Origin: UBA3537 sp038138145 | Lineage (GTDB): Bacteria; Bacteroidota; Bacteroidia; Flavobacteriales; Flavobacteriaceae | Reading direction: 5' to 3' | Length of the DNA stretch: 64,000 bases | Assembly (NCBI GenBank): GCA_038138145.1 | Contig: JAYQDD010000003.1 | Span: forward strand, 62,001 to 126,000 | Shown here: positions 28,880-37,656 of the stretch, piece after piece | Numbering within the stretch: the stretch's first letter is position 1 | How the letters are laid out: the number at the start of each line of letters is the position of its first letter | Notes under the pieces: model-generated | What the model was told of the DNA's origin: nothing | Databases searched by the model: none | What the model saw: only the letters and a program-made list of their open reading frames with translations | Made by a program: the position numbers and the translations under genes

Positions 28880-29647
28880 ATGATCATCACGGATACACAT
28901 ACACACCTATACAGCGAGGCCTTTGAGAAAGATCAAGATGAAATGATGTCCAGGGCACTCAAAGCAGGAGTTTTTCGTTTTTTTGTTCCTGCAATAGATT
29001 CAACATATACAGCAGCCATGTATGCTTTGGAGCGTAAATATCCAGAACATGTATTTTTGATGATGGGACTTCATCCAACACATGTAAAAGAAGATTATAA
29101 AGAAGAATTGACACATGTAAAAACAGCTTTGGCACAACGAAAATTTGTGGCGGTAGGAGAAATTGGAATTGATTTGTACTGGGACAAAAGCACTTTAAAA
29201 CAGCAACAAGAAGCATTTCGAACGCAAATTCAATGGGCTAAACGCTATAAACTTCCTATTGTGATTCATTGTAGAGACGCATTTGATGAAATATTTGAAA
29301 TTTTGAAAGAAGAAAAATCAGAGGATTTATTTGGTATCTTTCACTGTTTTACAGGAACATTAGAGCAAGCCCACCGCGCCATTTCGTACAATATGAAACT
29401 TGGTATTGGGGGTGTTGTTACCTTTAAAAATGGAAAAATAGACCAATTTTTAGCACAAATAGATATGAGTCATATTGTTTTGGAGACCGATGCGCCCTAT
29501 TTGGCCCCAGTTCCCTACAGAGGTAAACGCAATGAAAGTGCCTACATATTAGAAGTTTTGGAAAAACTTTCTTTAATTTATGGTAAAAGCAAAGCGCAAA
29601 TAGCTCGGATTACCACTGCCAATTCAAAAGATATTTTTAAAATTTAA
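28880..29647 (+). CDS. tatD: TatD-family metal-dependent hydrolase/DNase
   Basis: 255-residue TIM-barrel amidohydrolase-fold enzyme. Metal ligands are visible in order: THTHLYSE near the N-terminus, EIGID, 'VIHCRDA', 'IFHCFTGT' and 'ETDAPYLAP'. The family shows 3'-5' exonuclease activity on DNA and RNA and a role in DNA repair or turnover. The asparaginase gene starts 4 bases after its stop, so the two are cotranscribed. Confidence 0.93.
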   Translation: MIITDTHTHLYSEAFEKDQDEMMSRALKAGVFRFFVPAIDSTYTAAMYALERKYPEHVFLMMGLHPTHVKEDYKEELTHVKTALAQRKFVAVGEIGIDLYWDKSTLKQQQEAFRTQIQWAKRYKLPIVIHCRDAFDEIFEILKEEKSEDLFGIFHCFTGTLEQAHRAISYNMKLGIGGVVTFKNGKIDQFLAQIDMSHIVLETDAPYLAPVPYRGKRNESAYILEVLEKLSLIYGKSKAQIARITTANSKDIFKI

Positions 29648-29651
29648 GAAG

Positions 29652-30680
29652 ATGCGCCCAAAAATATTGTTGATTTACACTGGAGGTACCATAGGTATGA
29701 TTAAAGACGCCGCTTCCGAAACGCTACAAGCGTTCAATTTTCAACATATATTAAAAAATATTCCTGAGCTGAAACTTTTGAATTGTGACATTGATACCAC
29801 TTCGTTTGAACTTCCATTAGATTCTTCTAACATCAACCCTTCGCATTGGATACAATTAGTCAACATCATAGAGCAACAGTACGAGGACTACCATGGTTTT
29901 GTGGTTCTTCATGGTAGCGATACCATGAGCTATTCGGCATCGGCACTGAGTTTTATGCTCGAAAATTTAAATAAACCGGTGATTTTCACAGGATCGCAAT
30001 TGCCTATAGGGGATTTGCGCACCGATGCTAAAGAAAACCTGATTACTTCCATACAATTGGCGAGTTTACAGCAAAACAATGCACCAGTACTAAAAGAAGT
30101 GGGGTTGTATTTTGAGTATAAATTGTACCGTGGCAACAGAACCACAAAAATTAATGCCGATCATTTTGAGGCCTTTGCATCCAATAATTATCCTCCTTTA
30201 GTTACATCAGGGCTAAAACTTCAAGTCCAGCATGATTTGTTGTTGAAAAATTTTACTCAAGCGCAATTGAAAGTTCACAAAACACTTGATACAAATGTTG
30301 TATTGATAAAGCTATTCCCAGGGATACAATCTTCTGTGATGAAATCCATTTTAGAAATACCAAACCTCAAAGGGGTAGTTTTGGAAACCTATGGCTCTGG
30401 AAATGCAACCACAGAAAGCTGGTTTTTAGAGGTATTAAAAACAGCCATTTCAAATGGAATTTATATTGTTAATGTGACTCAATGTTCAGGGGGAATGGTA
30501 CAAATGGGGCATTATGAAACCAGTAAAAGGATGCGCGAATTAGGGGTTATTTCTGCCAAAGATATGACCACAGAGGCCGCCATTACAAAATTGATGTATA
30601 TGCTTGGGGAAGAAATGAGCAGAAGTACTTTTCAATTGGTTTTTGAAACCTCATTACGTGGCGAATTAACCGAAAATTAA
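29652..30680 (+). CDS. ansA: Type I (cytoplasmic) L-asparaginase
   Basis: 342-residue asparaginase hydrolysing L-asparagine to aspartate and ammonia. The first catalytic Thr is in 'YTGGTIGMI', the second in 'LHGSDTMSYSASAL'; 'TDAKENL' supplies further active-site residues. No signal peptide was found, consistent with the low-affinity cytoplasmic type I enzyme. Second in the tatD operon. Length is normal. Confidence 0.94.
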   Translation: MRPKILLIYTGGTIGMIKDAASETLQAFNFQHILKNIPELKLLNCDIDTTSFELPLDSSNINPSHWIQLVNIIEQQYEDYHGFVVLHGSDTMSYSASALSFMLENLNKPVIFTGSQLPIGDLRTDAKENLITSIQLASLQQNNAPVLKEVGLYFEYKLYRGNRTTKINADHFEAFASNNYPPLVTSGLKLQVQHDLLLKNFTQAQLKVHKTLDTNVVLIKLFPGIQSSVMKSILEIPNLKGVVLETYGSGNATTESWFLEVLKTAISNGIYIVNVTQCSGGMVQMGHYETSKRMRELGVISAKDMTTEAAITKLMYMLGEEMSRSTFQLVFETSLRGELTEN

Positions 30681-30746
30681 GAGGGATTTCCTTTCACAAG
30701 TAAACAATTTTTTATTTATTTGAGCTCTTTTAAAAAAAAGAAAATT

Positions 30747-30834
30747 AGAGAGGTGGCCGAGTGGTCGAAGGCGCACGCCTGGAAAGTGTGTATACGCCAA
30801 AAGCGTATCGAGGGTTCGAATCCCTTCCTCTCTG
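30747..30834 (+). tRNA. tRNA-Ser (anticodon GGA)
   Basis: An 88-base tRNA with 7-bp acceptor stem AGAGAGG/CCTCTCT, D-arm starting GCCGAG, anticodon stem CACGC/GTGTG around loop CTGGAAA (anticodon GGA at 30781-30783), a long variable arm TATACGC/GCGTATC typical of serine, and T-arm GGGTTCGAATCCC. The discriminator is G at 30834. The 3' CCA is not encoded. Confidence 0.97.
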
Positions 30835-30918
30835 CTAAGCTTTTGGTATAAGTAACTGTGAGTCAGAACATAATGATGGTCAGTGTTGTTTTAATCCTGA
30901 TCACAATTAAATTTTATT

Positions 30919-30947
30919 TTTGGAGTCTATTTTTTTTTATATCTTTA
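30919..30947 (+). promoter_or_regulatory. Candidate promoter for the exbB operon
   Basis: TTTG at 30919-30922 and TATCTTTA (one mismatch to TAnnTTTG) at 30940-30947, 17 bases apart. This resembles the -33/-7 arrangement of Bacteroidota and leaves a leader of about 40 bases before exbB. Confidence 0.4.
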
Positions 30948-30994
30948 GCAACCTATAAACAACACTAACATTTATAAATTTTAAGAATAGAACA

Positions 30995-31771
30995 ATGAAA
31001 AAATTATTTCCAATTCTAGCTATCGCCTTAACGATGGCATTCGGGTCTGTAAACGCAAGTACATACACGAACATGAACACCACAGTATCCACAATTGTAA
31101 GCCCTGTACAAGACGATGCCGCTGCTGAAGAAGTGGAATCTTTAGGATTTCATCAAGAATTAAAAAAGCGATTTATTGAAGGTGGACCTGGGTTCATGGG
31201 TATCGTTTTATTATGTTTAATTTTAGGATTAGCTATAGCTATTGAAAGAATCATTTTCTTGAACCTTTCAACCACAAACTCAAAAAAATTAATTGAAGAT
31301 GTAGAAGAAGCACTTAACTCTGGTGGCGTAGAAGCCGCAAAAGAGGTGTGTAGAGATACAAAAGGCCCTATCGCATCTATTTTCTATCAAGGTCTTGATC
31401 GTGCAAACGAAGATTTGGACGCAGCTGAAAAAGCAGTTGTTGCTTACGGAGGTGTACAAATGGGACAGTTAGAAAAGAATGTTTCTTGGATTTCTCTATT
31501 TATCGCACTAGCACCAATGCTTGGGTTCATGGGAACAGTAATTGGGATGATTCAGGCCTTTGACAAAATTGAAGCTGCAGGAGATATGCAACCATCACTT
31601 GTTGCTGGAGGTATTAAAGTCGCTCTCCTTACTACAGTATTTGGTCTTATTGTAGCGATTATCCTACAAATTTTCTACAACTATATCATTGCTAAAATTG
31701 ACAGCATCGTAAACAATATGGAAGATGCTTCTATCTCATTGATGGATATTTTGGTAAAGAACAAAAAATAA
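30995..31771 (+). CDS. exbB: MotA/TolQ/ExbB-family proton channel protein
   Basis: 258-residue inner-membrane protein forming the pentameric stator-like core of an ExbBD motor. An N-terminal signal-like hydrophobic segment (residues ~4-21) precedes a periplasmic stretch. Three transmembrane helices follow (about 65-87, 163-186 and 205-230). The family signature 'IALAPMLGFMGTVIGMIQAF' is intact. It uses proton motive force together with ExbD to drive TonB. It is first in a four-gene operon; the next gene starts 31 bases on. The N-terminal extension is common in Bacteroidota ExbB. Confidence 0.93.
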   Translation: MKKLFPILAIALTMAFGSVNASTYTNMNTTVSTIVSPVQDDAAAEEVESLGFHQELKKRFIEGGPGFMGIVLLCLILGLAIAIERIIFLNLSTTNSKKLIEDVEEALNSGGVEAAKEVCRDTKGPIASIFYQGLDRANEDLDAAEKAVVAYGGVQMGQLEKNVSWISLFIALAPMLGFMGTVIGMIQAFDKIEAAGDMQPSLVAGGIKVALLTTVFGLIVAIILQIFYNYIIAKIDSIVNNMEDASISLMDILVKNKK

Positions 31772-31802
31772 AACTCCTTAACTCATACTAAATCAAATAA
31801 TT

Positions 31803-32243
31803 ATGGATTTACAAAAATTATTAAAGATTATAGCTGCAGTTGTTGGAGTTGTTTCAATCATATTTTTGGTCACCATCATTTCCGCTGGAGATGACGCGAT
31901 TAAGGCAGGAGAAAGCGCATCAAGCGTTAGTACCTATATGTATGTGGCCTATTTTATCTTGGCTATAGCAGTTTTGGCTGTAGTATTTTTTACAGTCAAA
32001 AACTTAGTCTCCAATGCAGCAGGTTTAAAAAACACCTTAATTTCCATTGGCGCATTTGTTGTGCTTGCACTGATATGCTATTTTGTGCTTGCTTCTGGAA
32101 CAGAAACTGTCTTAAAAGACGGCTCAATTCTTACCGAAGGCCAATCTAAACTTGTAGGCGCTGGGTTGTACTTGTTTTATGCTCTTGCTATCGTGGCAGC
32201 AGGGACAATGTTGGTCTTTGGGGTTAAAAAAACGCTTAAATAA
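31803..32243 (+). CDS. Unknown four-helix membrane protein between exbB and exbD
   Basis: 146 residues with four clear hydrophobic segments (roughly 8-28, 46-67, 73-96 and 118-141) and few charged residues in them. I do not recognise a named domain. It lies 31 bases after exbB and 6 before exbD1, so it is cotranscribed and its product is likely made in step with the motor. An accessory subunit of the ExbBD complex is a reasonable inference; nothing in the sequence shows its activity. Confidence 0.8.
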   Translation: MDLQKLLKIIAAVVGVVSIIFLVTIISAGDDAIKAGESASSVSTYMYVAYFILAIAVLAVVFFTVKNLVSNAAGLKNTLISIGAFVVLALICYFVLASGTETVLKDGSILTEGQSKLVGAGLYLFYALAIVAAGTMLVFGVKKTLK

Positions 32244-32249
32244 GGAATT

Positions 32250-32852
32250 ATGGCCAAACGATCTGCACCCGAGGTTAATGCCGGCTCTATGGCCGATATT
32301 GCCTTCTTACTGTTGATATTTTTCTTGGTGACCACCACCATTGAAAAAGATTCAGGCATCAACCGAAAACTTCCCCCTATGGAAGAAATTGATCCGCCTA
32401 TCATCAAGCAGAAAAATATTTTTACCGTATTACTCAATGGAAAAGATCAATTGCTTGTTGAAGACGAACTCATGGAAATCGCCGATTTGCGTGCTGAAGC
32501 TGTAAAGTTTTTGGACAATAATGGCGATAGAACTTGTGATTATTGCCAAGGCAAAAATGACCCATCATCGTCCGATAATCCAGACAAGGCAATTATATCT
32601 TTGAAAAATGAACGTGAAACGTCCTATGCGGCCTATATTTCTGTACAAAATGAATTGGTTGCAGCATACAATGTACTAAGAAATAGACGCGCACTTGAAC
32701 TAGGTCCGAGTAAAGGATTCAGAGACATGAACTTTGTAGAAATGCAAAAAAATTACAAAGACGCACGGTTTGTTGGTAACAAAGAGAAACTCAAAGCAGT
32801 GATTGATCAAATTAAGTTAGAGTTTCCACAAAAACTCTCAGAAGTACAGTAG
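32250..32852 (+). CDS. exbD: ExbD-family biopolymer transport protein, first copy
   Basis: 200 residues: a short cytoplasmic tail, one transmembrane helix (about 15-35) bearing the essential protonatable Asp16 in 'GSMADIAFLLLIFFLVT', and a periplasmic domain. The periplasmic part is longer than in E. coli ExbD (141 residues) and includes a C-D-Y-C pair at residues 96-99. Works with ExbB to couple proton flow to TonB. Starts 6 bases after the preceding gene. Confidence 0.92.
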   Translation: MAKRSAPEVNAGSMADIAFLLLIFFLVTTTIEKDSGINRKLPPMEEIDPPIIKQKNIFTVLLNGKDQLLVEDELMEIADLRAEAVKFLDNNGDRTCDYCQGKNDPSSSDNPDKAIISLKNERETSYAAYISVQNELVAAYNVLRNRRALELGPSKGFRDMNFVEMQKNYKDARFVGNKEKLKAVIDQIKLEFPQKLSEVQ

Positions 32853-32875
32853 GTATCATCTAAAAAGAAAACAAA

Positions 32876-33355
32876 ATGTCAAAATTTAAAAAGAAAAAAG
32901 ACGGAGGGCTCCCAGCGATATCCACGGCCTCTTTACCAGATATTGTATTCATGTTATTGTTCTTTTTCATGGTGGCTACCGTCATGAGAGAAAATTCACT
33001 GAAAATACAAAACTCATTACCTGTGGCCAATCAAGTTGAGAAACTGGACAAGAAAAACCCTGTGAGTTATATTTATATGGGTAAGCCAAGTTCTGGTTAT
33101 GAGAAATTTGGGAGCGAAGCTCGTATTCAACTCAACGATCAATTCGCTTCACTCACAGATGTGAGCGCTTTTATCAGTTCAGAAAGAGCTGCTTTGCGGG
33201 AAGAATTAATTCCTTACCTAACAGTGGCTTTAAAAGTAGACCGTGAGGCGAATATGGGAATTGTTGGCGACGTCAAACAAGAACTTAGAAAAGTTAATGC
33301 GTTGAAAATTAACTACACAACAGGTGTGGGTGATGTTTCAACAAATATGAAATGA
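32876..33355 (+). CDS. exbD: ExbD-family biopolymer transport protein, second copy
   Basis: 159 residues with the same layout: basic N-tail (KFKKKKD), a helix with Asp22 in 'SLPDIVFMLLFFFMVAT', and a periplasmic domain closer to normal ExbD length. Both copies keep the proton-carrying aspartate, so a mixed ExbD1/ExbD2 dimer inside the ExbB pentamer is possible. Dual exbD genes are known in flavobacteria such as F. psychrophilum. The operon ends at a hairpin at 33381. Confidence 0.92.
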   Translation: MSKFKKKKDGGLPAISTASLPDIVFMLLFFFMVATVMRENSLKIQNSLPVANQVEKLDKKNPVSYIYMGKPSSGYEKFGSEARIQLNDQFASLTDVSAFISSERAALREELIPYLTVALKVDREANMGIVGDVKQELRKVNALKINYTTGVGDVSTNMK

Positions 33356-33380
33356 TAAACGATTATATTCTATTCACGAG

Positions 33381-33411
33381 AAAAGGTATTCAAAAATGAG
33401 TGCCTTTTTTT
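33381..33411 (+). terminator. Terminator after exbD2
   Basis: Eleven-pair stem AAAAGGTATTC / GAGTGCCTTTT (three G-U pairs), loop AAAAAT, then TTT. It separates the ExbBD operon from the barrel gene and makes an upstream in-frame start at 33396 impossible. Confidence 0.8.
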
Positions 33412-33440
33412 GTACCTTTAATTTTTCGAATCCTTTCAGC

Positions 33441-34115
33441 ATGAAAAAAATAGTCATTACGCTAGCTTTCTTGATCCCCTTTGGTGTTTTAGCGCAAGCT
33501 ATCTCTGATGATTTTGACACACGTTATAGAGAAGATCAGTTTTATTTTGGGTTCACTTACAATACCTTGACTAACACCCCAGAAGAGTTTAGTCAAACAG
33601 GATTTTCACCAGGATTTAAACTAGGATTTATTCGCGACTTTCCCATCAACACCAAACGCACATTGGCACTTGGCTTGGGGCTTGGATATGCGTTTAATGC
33701 ATATTCTGAAAACATTAAAATCACAGAATCTTTAGGCGCCTATACTTATGAGTTTGTAAGCAGTAGTACGTACCAAAAAAACAGATTTTCTCATCAAGCT
33801 ATAGAAATTCCATTTGAATTTCGTTGGCGTACATCTACGTCTCAAGAGTATAGGTTTTGGAGAATTTATGCTGGATTCAAAGCCAGTTATGCTTTTGCAT
33901 CCTCTTATGTTTACGAAGATAATAGTGTAACTACTCGATTAAAAAACGTTAACCTCAACCAATGGCAATGCGGTTTAACCCTAAGTGTTGGCTACAACAA
34001 TTGGAATGGGTTTTTATATTATGGATTAAACCCCATTTTTGAAGATGCCGTAGTTGGCCAAGAAGCTTTGGAGGCAAAAAGCATCAAAATTGGGTTGATG
34101 TTTTACTTTTTATAA
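33441..34115 (+). CDS. Outer-membrane beta-barrel protein (PorT-like)
   Basis: 224-residue protein starting MKKIVITLAF, with a signal peptide (cleavage after VLAQ). About eight amphipathic strands rich in Tyr/Phe/Gly follow, ending in an aromatic 'IGLMFYFL' strand. It belongs to the broad PorT/outer-membrane beta-barrel class of Bacteroidota. I would not call it PorT/SprT of the type IX system without an alignment. ATG 33441 is chosen because an upstream in-frame codon at 33396 lies inside the terminator. A weak promoter-like TACCTTTA is at 33413-33420. Confidence 0.8.
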   Translation: MKKIVITLAFLIPFGVLAQAISDDFDTRYREDQFYFGFTYNTLTNTPEEFSQTGFSPGFKLGFIRDFPINTKRTLALGLGLGYAFNAYSENIKITESLGAYTYEFVSSSTYQKNRFSHQAIEIPFEFRWRTSTSQEYRFWRIYAGFKASYAFASSYVYEDNSVTTRLKNVNLNQWQCGLTLSVGYNNWNGFLYYGLNPIFEDAVVGQEALEAKSIKIGLMFYFL

Positions 34116-34211
34116 GCCTAATACCTCACACTCAGCAGTTTATATGCAGTACGGATTCGCTACGCAATTAAATTACACATTTTAACACATAGCAATTAGG
34201 CCAAAATTTAG

Positions 34212-34219
34212 TAATTTTG
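34212..34219 (+). promoter_or_regulatory. -7 element (TAnnTTTG) for ileS
   Basis: TAATTTTG matches exactly, 18 bases before the ileS ATG at 34238. It excludes an earlier in-frame TTG at 34217, which lies within the element. Confidence 0.6.
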
Positions 34220-34237
34220 CGGACTAATTGTATAAGC

Positions 34238-37200
34238 ATGAGCGCGATATTTCCAGAGCACAAAGGATTAGACCTTCCAAAAATAGCAGAAGATTTGCTT
34301 GACTATTGGAAAGAACACCAAGTTTTTGAGCAAAGTGTATCGTCAAGAGAAGGCCAAAAACCTTACGTTTTTTTTGAAGGTCCACCATCGGCCAATGGTT
34401 TGCCGGGTGTTCATCACGTTTTGGCTCGTGCCATAAAGGATATTTTTCCTCGATACAAAACCATGAAAGGTTTTCAGGTTAAGCGAAAAGCGGGGTGGGA
34501 TACACATGGACTCCCAATTGAGCTAGGTGTAGAAAAAGAACTTGGAATTACCAAAGAAGACATTGGAAAAACTATATCCGTTGAAGACTATAATGCTGCC
34601 TGCAGAACCGCTGTAATGCGTTATACTGACGTTTGGAACGACCTTACCGAAAAAATGGGCTATTGGGTCAATATGAATGACCCTTATGTGACCTATGACT
34701 CCAAATACATGGAAAGTGTATGGTGGTTACTCAAACAGATTTACAACAAAAACTTGTTATATAAGGGGTATACAATCCAGCCGTATTCGCCAAAAGCAGG
34801 AACTGGGCTGAGCTCGCACGAACTCAATCAACCCGGAACCTATCAAGATGTAACTGATACCACCGTTGTCGCGCAATTCAAAGCAATTCCAGAATCTTTA
34901 CCAGAGTGTTTGCAAAATGTAGGTGAAGTTCATTTTTTGGCCTGGACTACAACGCCATGGACATTGCCAAGCAATACTGCGCTTACCGTTGGGCCAAAAA
35001 TTGAATATGTTCTTGTAAAAACATTCAACCAATATACATTTGAACCCATCAATGTTGTTTTGGCAAAAGCATTGCTAGAAAAACAATTTTCTGGAAAGTT
35101 CAAACAAACAGAAACAACACAAGAATTAGAAGTTTATTCAAGTAAAGATAAAACAATTCCTTATTTGGTCGTAAAATCTTTCGTTGGTGCCGATTTAGTT
35201 GGAACAAGATACAACCAATTACTTCAATATGCTCTGCCCAATGATCATCCAGAACACGCATTCCGCGTTATTTCTGGGGATTTTGTAACCACTGAAGACG
35301 GTACTGGGATTGTGCATACAGCACCCACATTTGGTGCTGATGATGCCCTTGCCGCAAAACAAGCTACACCAGAAGTCCCCCCCTTGTTGGTTAAAGACGA
35401 AGATGATAATTTGGTGCCTTTGGTCGATTTACAAGGCCGTTTTCGAAAGGAAGTCACCGATTTTGCAGGACGCTACGTGAAGAATGAATATTATCCTAAA
35501 GGAGAAGCACCAGACAAATCTGTTGATGTAGAATTAGCCATCAAACTAAAGATTGAAAACAAAGCGTTCAAAGTAGAAAAGTACAAACACAGCTATCCAA
35601 ACTGTTGGCGTACCGACAAACCCATATTGTACTACCCATTAGACTCGTGGTTTATTAAAATTAGTGATGTAAAAGAGCGCATGTTTGAACTCAACCAAAC
35701 CATCAATTGGAAGCCTAAAAGTACAGGAGAAGGTCGTTTTGGTAATTGGCTTGCCAATGCCAATGATTGGAACCTTTCAAGATCGCGCTATTGGGGGATT
35801 CCATTACCCATTTGGCGAACAGAAGACGGTAAAGAAGAAATTTGTATTGGCTCTGTAGAAGAATTAAAAGCAGAAATTCAAAAATCTATTGAAGCAGGAT
35901 TAATGACACAAGATATTTTTGAAGATTTTGTGGTTGGCGATTTTTCCGATGAAAATTATTCAAAAATAGATTTACACAAAAATATTGTTGATGCAATTGT
36001 ATTTGTATCACCAACAGGAAAACCAATGCATCGCGAAAGCGATCTAATTGATGTATGGTTTGATTCTGGAAGTATGCCTTATGCTCAATGGCATTATCCT
36101 TTTGAAAATAAAGAGTTAATTGACCAAAATAAAGCATTTCCAGCGGATTTTATTGCTGAAGGCGTAGATCAAACACGAGGATGGTTTTATACCCTTCACG
36201 CCATTGGGACTATGGTTTTTGATTCTGTAGCCTACAAAAACGTGGTATCCAATGGACTAGTTTTAGATAAAAATGGGCAAAAAATGTCTAAACGATTAGG
36301 CAATGCTACAGACCCCTTTGAAACCTTGGCTACCTATGGTCCAGATGCGACGCGTTGGTACATGATTAGTAATGCCAATCCGTGGGACAATCTGAAGTTT
36401 GATTTAGAGGGAATAGAAGAAGTCAAACGCAAGTTTTTTGGAACATTATACAACACCTATTCGTTTTTTACGCTCTACGCAAATATTGATCAGTTCAAAT
36501 TTACCGAGGCAGAAATTCCAACCGAAGAACGTCCAGAAATAGACCGTTGGATTTTATCGGAACTCAATACACTCATCACAAAAGTAGACGAATACTATGC
36601 CGATTATGAGCCCACCAAAGCCGCAAGAGTCATTTCAGAGTTTACTCAAGAATACCTCAGTAATTGGTACGTTCGATTAAGCAGAAGACGTTTTTGGAAA
36701 GGCGATTATGAAACGGATAAAATTTCGGCATACCAAACCTTATTTACATGTATGCTTACCCTGTCAAAGCTTGGTGCACCGATAGCTCCATTTTTTATGG
36801 ATCGTCTCTATTTAGATCTTATAAAGCATACTGGTATAGAGGAATTTAAGAGTGTACATTTGTCAGAATTTCCAAAGTCTAATTCTAAATTCATCGATAA
36901 AGCACTCGAGCGAAAAATGGCTCAGGCACAATTGATTTCGTCACTAGTATTATCACTAAGAGCCAAAGAAAAAATCAAAGTGCGCCAACCGTTACAGAAA
37001 ATTATGATTCCTGTTGCATCTTCTGCTCAAAAGGAAGAAATTCTGGCCATATCCGACCTCGTTAAGCATGAAGTTAACGTCAAAGAAATCGAACTTTTGG
37101 AAGACGCATCAGATATTTTAGTCAAAAAAATCAAGCCTAATTTTAAGGTGTTAGGACCAAGATTTGGTAAGGATATGAGGTTTATTGCAGCGGCAATTCA

Positions 37201-37645
37201 AAATTTGGATGCAGCAGCAATAAAAGAAATTGAAAAACAAGGTCATTTAGAGCTTGAAATTAATGGAAAAATTAGTACATTGGAACGCAATGATGTAGAA
37301 ATTACATCACAAGATATTGAAGGGTGGCTTGTGGCCAATCAAGGTGCAATGACCGTAGCATTAGATGTTACCATCACTGAGTCTCTGAGAGAGGAAGGTA
37401 TAGCTCGTGAACTTGTAAATCGAATTCAAAATTTAAGAAAAGATTCAGGGTTTGAAGTGACAGATACTATTGATGTATTTCTTTTGCACCACGAACATAT
37501 GCACAAAGCCATTCAAAATAATTTAGATTACATTAAATTAGAAACTCTAACGCATACGTTAAAAGAAGTAAACCAACTTGATGAAGGAATAGAGATAAAT
37601 TTTGATGATATTTCTACCAAGTTATTTGTTCAAAAACACAATTAA
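34238..37645 (+). CDS. ileS: Isoleucyl-tRNA synthetase, IleRS2 type with altered HIGH motif
   Basis: 1135-residue class I synthetase charging tRNA-Ile. The context 'GPPSANGLPGVHHVLARAIKD' shows the HIGH signature replaced by Gly57-Val-His-His60. The usual form in type 2 enzymes is H-Y-G-H. KMSKR is at residues 682-686. 'GWDTHGLPIELGVEKELG' is type 2/eukaryote-like. The CP1 editing domain ('TTPWTLPSNTAL', 'GDFVTTEDGTGIVHTAPTFGADD') is complete. The C-terminus lacks the zinc-finger cysteines of type 1. Start ATG 34238 is fixed by the promoter element. Followed 11 bases later by a dksA-like gene. It appears to be the only ileS in the window. GxHH IleRS2 enzymes are reported to be mupirocin hyper-resistant. 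Confidence 0.97.
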   Translation: MSAIFPEHKGLDLPKIAEDLLDYWKEHQVFEQSVSSREGQKPYVFFEGPPSANGLPGVHHVLARAIKDIFPRYKTMKGFQVKRKAGWDTHGLPIELGVEKELGITKEDIGKTISVEDYNAACRTAVMRYTDVWNDLTEKMGYWVNMNDPYVTYDSKYMESVWWLLKQIYNKNLLYKGYTIQPYSPKAGTGLSSHELNQPGTYQDVTDTTVVAQFKAIPESLPECLQNVGEVHFLAWTTTPWTLPSNTALTVGPKIEYVLVKTFNQYTFEPINVVLAKALLEKQFSGKFKQTETTQELEVYSSKDKTIPYLVVKSFVGADLVGTRYNQLLQYALPNDHPEHAFRVISGDFVTTEDGTGIVHTAPTFGADDALAAKQATPEVPPLLVKDEDDNLVPLVDLQGRFRKEVTDFAGRYVKNEYYPKGEAPDKSVDVELAIKLKIENKAFKVEKYKHSYPNCWRTDKPILYYPLDSWFIKISDVKERMFELNQTINWKPKSTGEGRFGNWLANANDWNLSRSRYWGIPLPIWRTEDGKEEICIGSVEELKAEIQKSIEAGLMTQDIFEDFVVGDFSDENYSKIDLHKNIVDAIVFVSPTGKPMHRESDLIDVWFDSGSMPYAQWHYPFENKELIDQNKAFPADFIAEGVDQTRGWFYTLHAIGTMVFDSVAYKNVVSNGLVLDKNGQKMSKRLGNATDPFETLATYGPDATRWYMISNANPWDNLKFDLEGIEEVKRKFFGTLYNTYSFFTLYANIDQFKFTEAEIPTEERPEIDRWILSELNTLITKVDEYYADYEPTKAARVISEFTQEYLSNWYVRLSRRRFWKGDYETDKISAYQTLFTCMLTLSKLGAPIAPFFMDRLYLDLIKHTGIEEFKSVHLSEFPKSNSKFIDKALERKMAQAQLISSLVLSLRAKEKIKVRQPLQKIMIPVASSAQKEEILAISDLVKHEVNVKEIELLEDASDILVKKIKPNFKVLGPRFGKDMRFIAAAIQNLDAAAIKEIEKQGHLELEINGKISTLERNDVEITSQDIEGWLVANQGAMTVALDVTITESLREEGIARELVNRIQNLRKDSGFEVTDTIDVFLLHHEHMHKAIQNNLDYIKLETLTHTLKEVNQLDEGIEINFDDISTKLFVQKHN

Positions 37646-37656
37646 AAACGCTGACT

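Noticed and set aside
30681..30994. tRNA-Ser region as an integration site for a mobile element
   Set aside because: No integrase, no repeated tRNA 3' end and no change in gene style were found on either side.
30995..33355. ExbB/ExbD-like genes as the GldL/GldM motor of gliding and type IX secretion
   Set aside because: ExbB and ExbD signatures, sizes and helix numbers fit ExbBD. GldM would be about 500 residues, and the gldK/gldN neighbours are missing.
34406..34417. GVHH in IleRS as a sequencing error
   Set aside because: Turning H-Y-G-H into G-V-H-H needs several independent base changes with no frame shift, and the flanks are perfect. A known IleRS2 variant explains it better.
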